Part shown: piece after piece, positions 4,803-6,087 of the stretch
Layout of the letters: each line of letters starts with the position of its first letter
Numbering within the stretch: the stretch's first letter is position 1
Assembly (NCBI GenBank): GCA_902373525.1
Contig: CABKMN010000135.1
Span: 1-6,087, forward strand
DNA length: 6,087 nucleotides
From: an uncultured Bilophila sp.
GTDB lineage: Bacteria > Desulfobacterota > Desulfovibrionia > Desulfovibrionales > Desulfovibrionaceae
Direction: 5' to 3'
Made by a program: the position numbers and the translations under genes
Notes under the pieces: generated by a model
What the model saw: only the letters and a program-made list of their open reading frames with translations
The model's database searches: none
Told to the model about the DNA's origin: nothing

Positions 4803-6011
4803 ATGGCTCAGCAGAGAAACATCAAGAAAGTGGTGCTCGCCTATTCCGGCGGGCTGGACACCTCCGTCATCCTGAAGTGGTTGCAGGTGAACTACGGCTG
4901 CGAAGTGATCACCATGACCGCCGACGTGGGGCAGGAAGACGACCTGAACGGCGTGGACGAAAAGGCCCTCAAGACCGGCGCGTCCAAGGCCTACATCGAA
5001 GACCTGCGCGAAGAGTTCGCCAAGGACTTCATCTTCCCCATGCTCCGTTCCGGCGCGCTCTATGAAGGCCGCTACCTGCTCGGCACCTCCGTGGCCCGTC
5101 CGCTGATCACCAAACGCCTCGTGGAAATCGCCCGCGCCGAAGGCGCCGACGCCCTCGCCCACGGCGCGACCGGCAAGGGCAACGACCAGGTCCGCTTCGA
5201 GCTGTCCGCCGCCGCCCTCGCTCCCGATCTGCGCGTGATCGCTCCATGGCGCGAATGGGACCTGATGTCCCGCACCGCCCTGAACTTCTTCGCCGAACAG
5301 CACGGCATTCCGATCTCCTCCGGCGCGAAGCACTACAGCATGGACCGCAACATGCTCCATTGCAGCTTTGAAGGCGGCGAGCTGGAAGACCCGTGGGAAG
5401 AACCCCTCGAAGCCTCCCACATCATGGCCGTGCCGGTTGAAAAGGCCCCCGACGAGCCCGAATACATCACCATCACCTTTGAACACGGCGATCCGGTCGC
5501 GGTAAACGGCGAAGCCATGAGCCCCGCCCAGATCATGGTGAAGCTGAACGCCCTCGGCCGCAAGCACGGCATCGGCCGCGTGGACATGGTCGAAAACCGC
5601 TTCGTGGGCATCAAGTCCCGCGGCGTGTACGAAACCCCCGGCGGCACCATCATCTACGTGGCCCACAAGGACCTCGAAGGCATCACGATGGAACGCGAAA
5701 CCATGCACGTCCGCGACATGCTGATGCCTTCCTACGCCGGGGCCATCTACAACGGCTTCTGGTACTCTCCCGAACGCGAAGCCATGCAGGCCTTCATCGA
5801 CAAGTCGCAGGAGCGCGTCTCCGGCACCGTCCGCCTGAAGCTCTACAAGGGCAACGCGTGGCCCGTAGGCCGCGAGTCCAAGAACACCCTGTACTGCGCC
5901 GACCTCGCCACCTTCGAGGAATGCGCCACCTACGACCACAAGGACGCCGCCGGCTTCATCAAGCTGAACAGCCTCCGCATCCGCGGCTACCGCAAAGACC
6001 TCATCAAGTAA
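4803..6011 (+). CDS. argG: argininosuccinate synthase
   Basis: Catalyses the ATP-dependent joining of citrulline and aspartate to argininosuccinate, the penultimate step of arginine biosynthesis; a cytoplasmic enzyme, homotetrameric in characterised relatives. The 402-residue length is typical. The ATP-binding PP-loop signature AYSGGLDTS is at residues 13-21, and the second family signature GATGKGNDQVRF is at 121-132. The YSMDRNMLHCSFEGGELEDPW segment (from 178) and GRVDMVENRFVGIKSRGVYETPG (from 258) are also conserved across the family. GGAG (4792-4795) lies 7 bases before the ATG, and no upstream in-frame start competes. argH does not follow within the remaining 76 bases. A strong hairpin begins 19 bases after the stop, so argG looks like the last gene of its unit. 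The gene is intact, with no sign of frameshift or transfer. Confidence 0.98.
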   Translation: MAQQRNIKKVVLAYSGGLDTSVILKWLQVNYGCEVITMTADVGQEDDLNGVDEKALKTGASKAYIEDLREEFAKDFIFPMLRSGALYEGRYLLGTSVARPLITKRLVEIARAEGADALAHGATGKGNDQVRFELSAAALAPDLRVIAPWREWDLMSRTALNFFAEQHGIPISSGAKHYSMDRNMLHCSFEGGELEDPWEEPLEASHIMAVPVEKAPDEPEYITITFEHGDPVAVNGEAMSPAQIMVKLNALGRKHGIGRVDMVENRFVGIKSRGVYETPGGTIIYVAHKDLEGITMERETMHVRDMLMPSYAGAIYNGFWYSPEREAMQAFIDKSQERVSGTVRLKLYKGNAWPVGRESKNTLYCADLATFEECATYDHKDAAGFIKLNSLRIRGYRKDLIK

Positions 6012-6029
6012 AAAATGCGTTTATGAAGA

Positions 6030-6084
6030 TTGGGGAGGGGAGGAGGAACCTTTCTGAAGAAAGGCTTCCTCCTCCCCTCCCCAA
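6030..6084 (+). terminator. 25-bp terminator-like palindrome after argG
   Basis: The 19 bases at 6030-6048 pair perfectly with 6066-6084. A bulged C (6065) then separates an inner stem, CCTTTC (6049-6054) with GAAAGG (6059-6064), closed by a TGAA tetraloop (6055-6058). The left arm is entirely G and A after its first two bases; the right arm is its C/T complement. AAACC follows and the window ends, so no U-tract is seen. The TTTCTGAAGAAA centre (6051-6062) is identical to that at 1033-1044. Its place 19 bases after argG suggests a terminator or 3'-end stabiliser. Confidence 0.75.
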
Positions 6085-6087
6085 ACC

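Noticed and set aside
3876..5939. 687-codon open frame on the minus strand opposite the hydrolase gene and argG
   Set aside because: Same composition effect. It spans two well-supported + strand genes and the intergenic gap and shows no family motif.
1..6087. Defence system, mobile element, CRISPR array or prophage
   Set aside because: All four genes are ordinary chromosomal families with uniform codon usage. There are no transposase, integrase, spacer-repeat or toxin-antitoxin signals.

Overview
This window carries four protein-coding genes, all on the + strand: a secreted Sel1-repeat protein, DNA topoisomerase I (topA), a small glyoxalase II-like metallo-beta-lactamase-fold hydrolase, and argininosuccinate synthase (argG). 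GC content is high and codons favour G or C in the third position. The protein sequences and the G/A-rich palindromes after stop codons suggest a delta-proteobacterial sulfate or sulfite reducer of the Desulfovibrionaceae. That assignment is recognition from memory, not a database match. There is no rRNA, tRNA, CRISPR array, insertion sequence or phage gene in the window.

Layout. Bases 1-164 are a leader with two small inverted repeats and a weak promoter candidate. Bases 165-1004 encode a 279-residue exported protein with a charged, low-complexity linker and about four Sel1 repeats. Bases 1005-1515 hold no convincing gene but three palindromes, the last of which ends 3 bases before a good promoter for topA. 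topA (1516-3783, 755 aa) is complete, with TOPRIM, catalytic tyrosine and four four-cysteine zinc ribbons. Bases 3784-4106 hold stem-loops after topA, then a promoter with a 120-base leader for the hydrolase gene (4107-4736, 209 aa). argG (4803-6011, 402 aa) follows after 66 bases and may be co-transcribed with it. The window ends in a very strong 25-bp hairpin just after argG.

How the genes work together. The four products have no evident shared pathway: envelope protein, DNA supercoiling, thioester hydrolysis and arginine biosynthesis. The promoters and palindromes suggest at least three transcription units: the sel1 gene, topA, and hydrolase-argG. I see no new biological system here. What deserves a second look is non-coding: a family of terminator-like palindromes without U-tracts that shares an identical 12-base core, a stem-loop at the predicted 5' end of the topA message, and repeat structure overlapping the hydrolase promoter.
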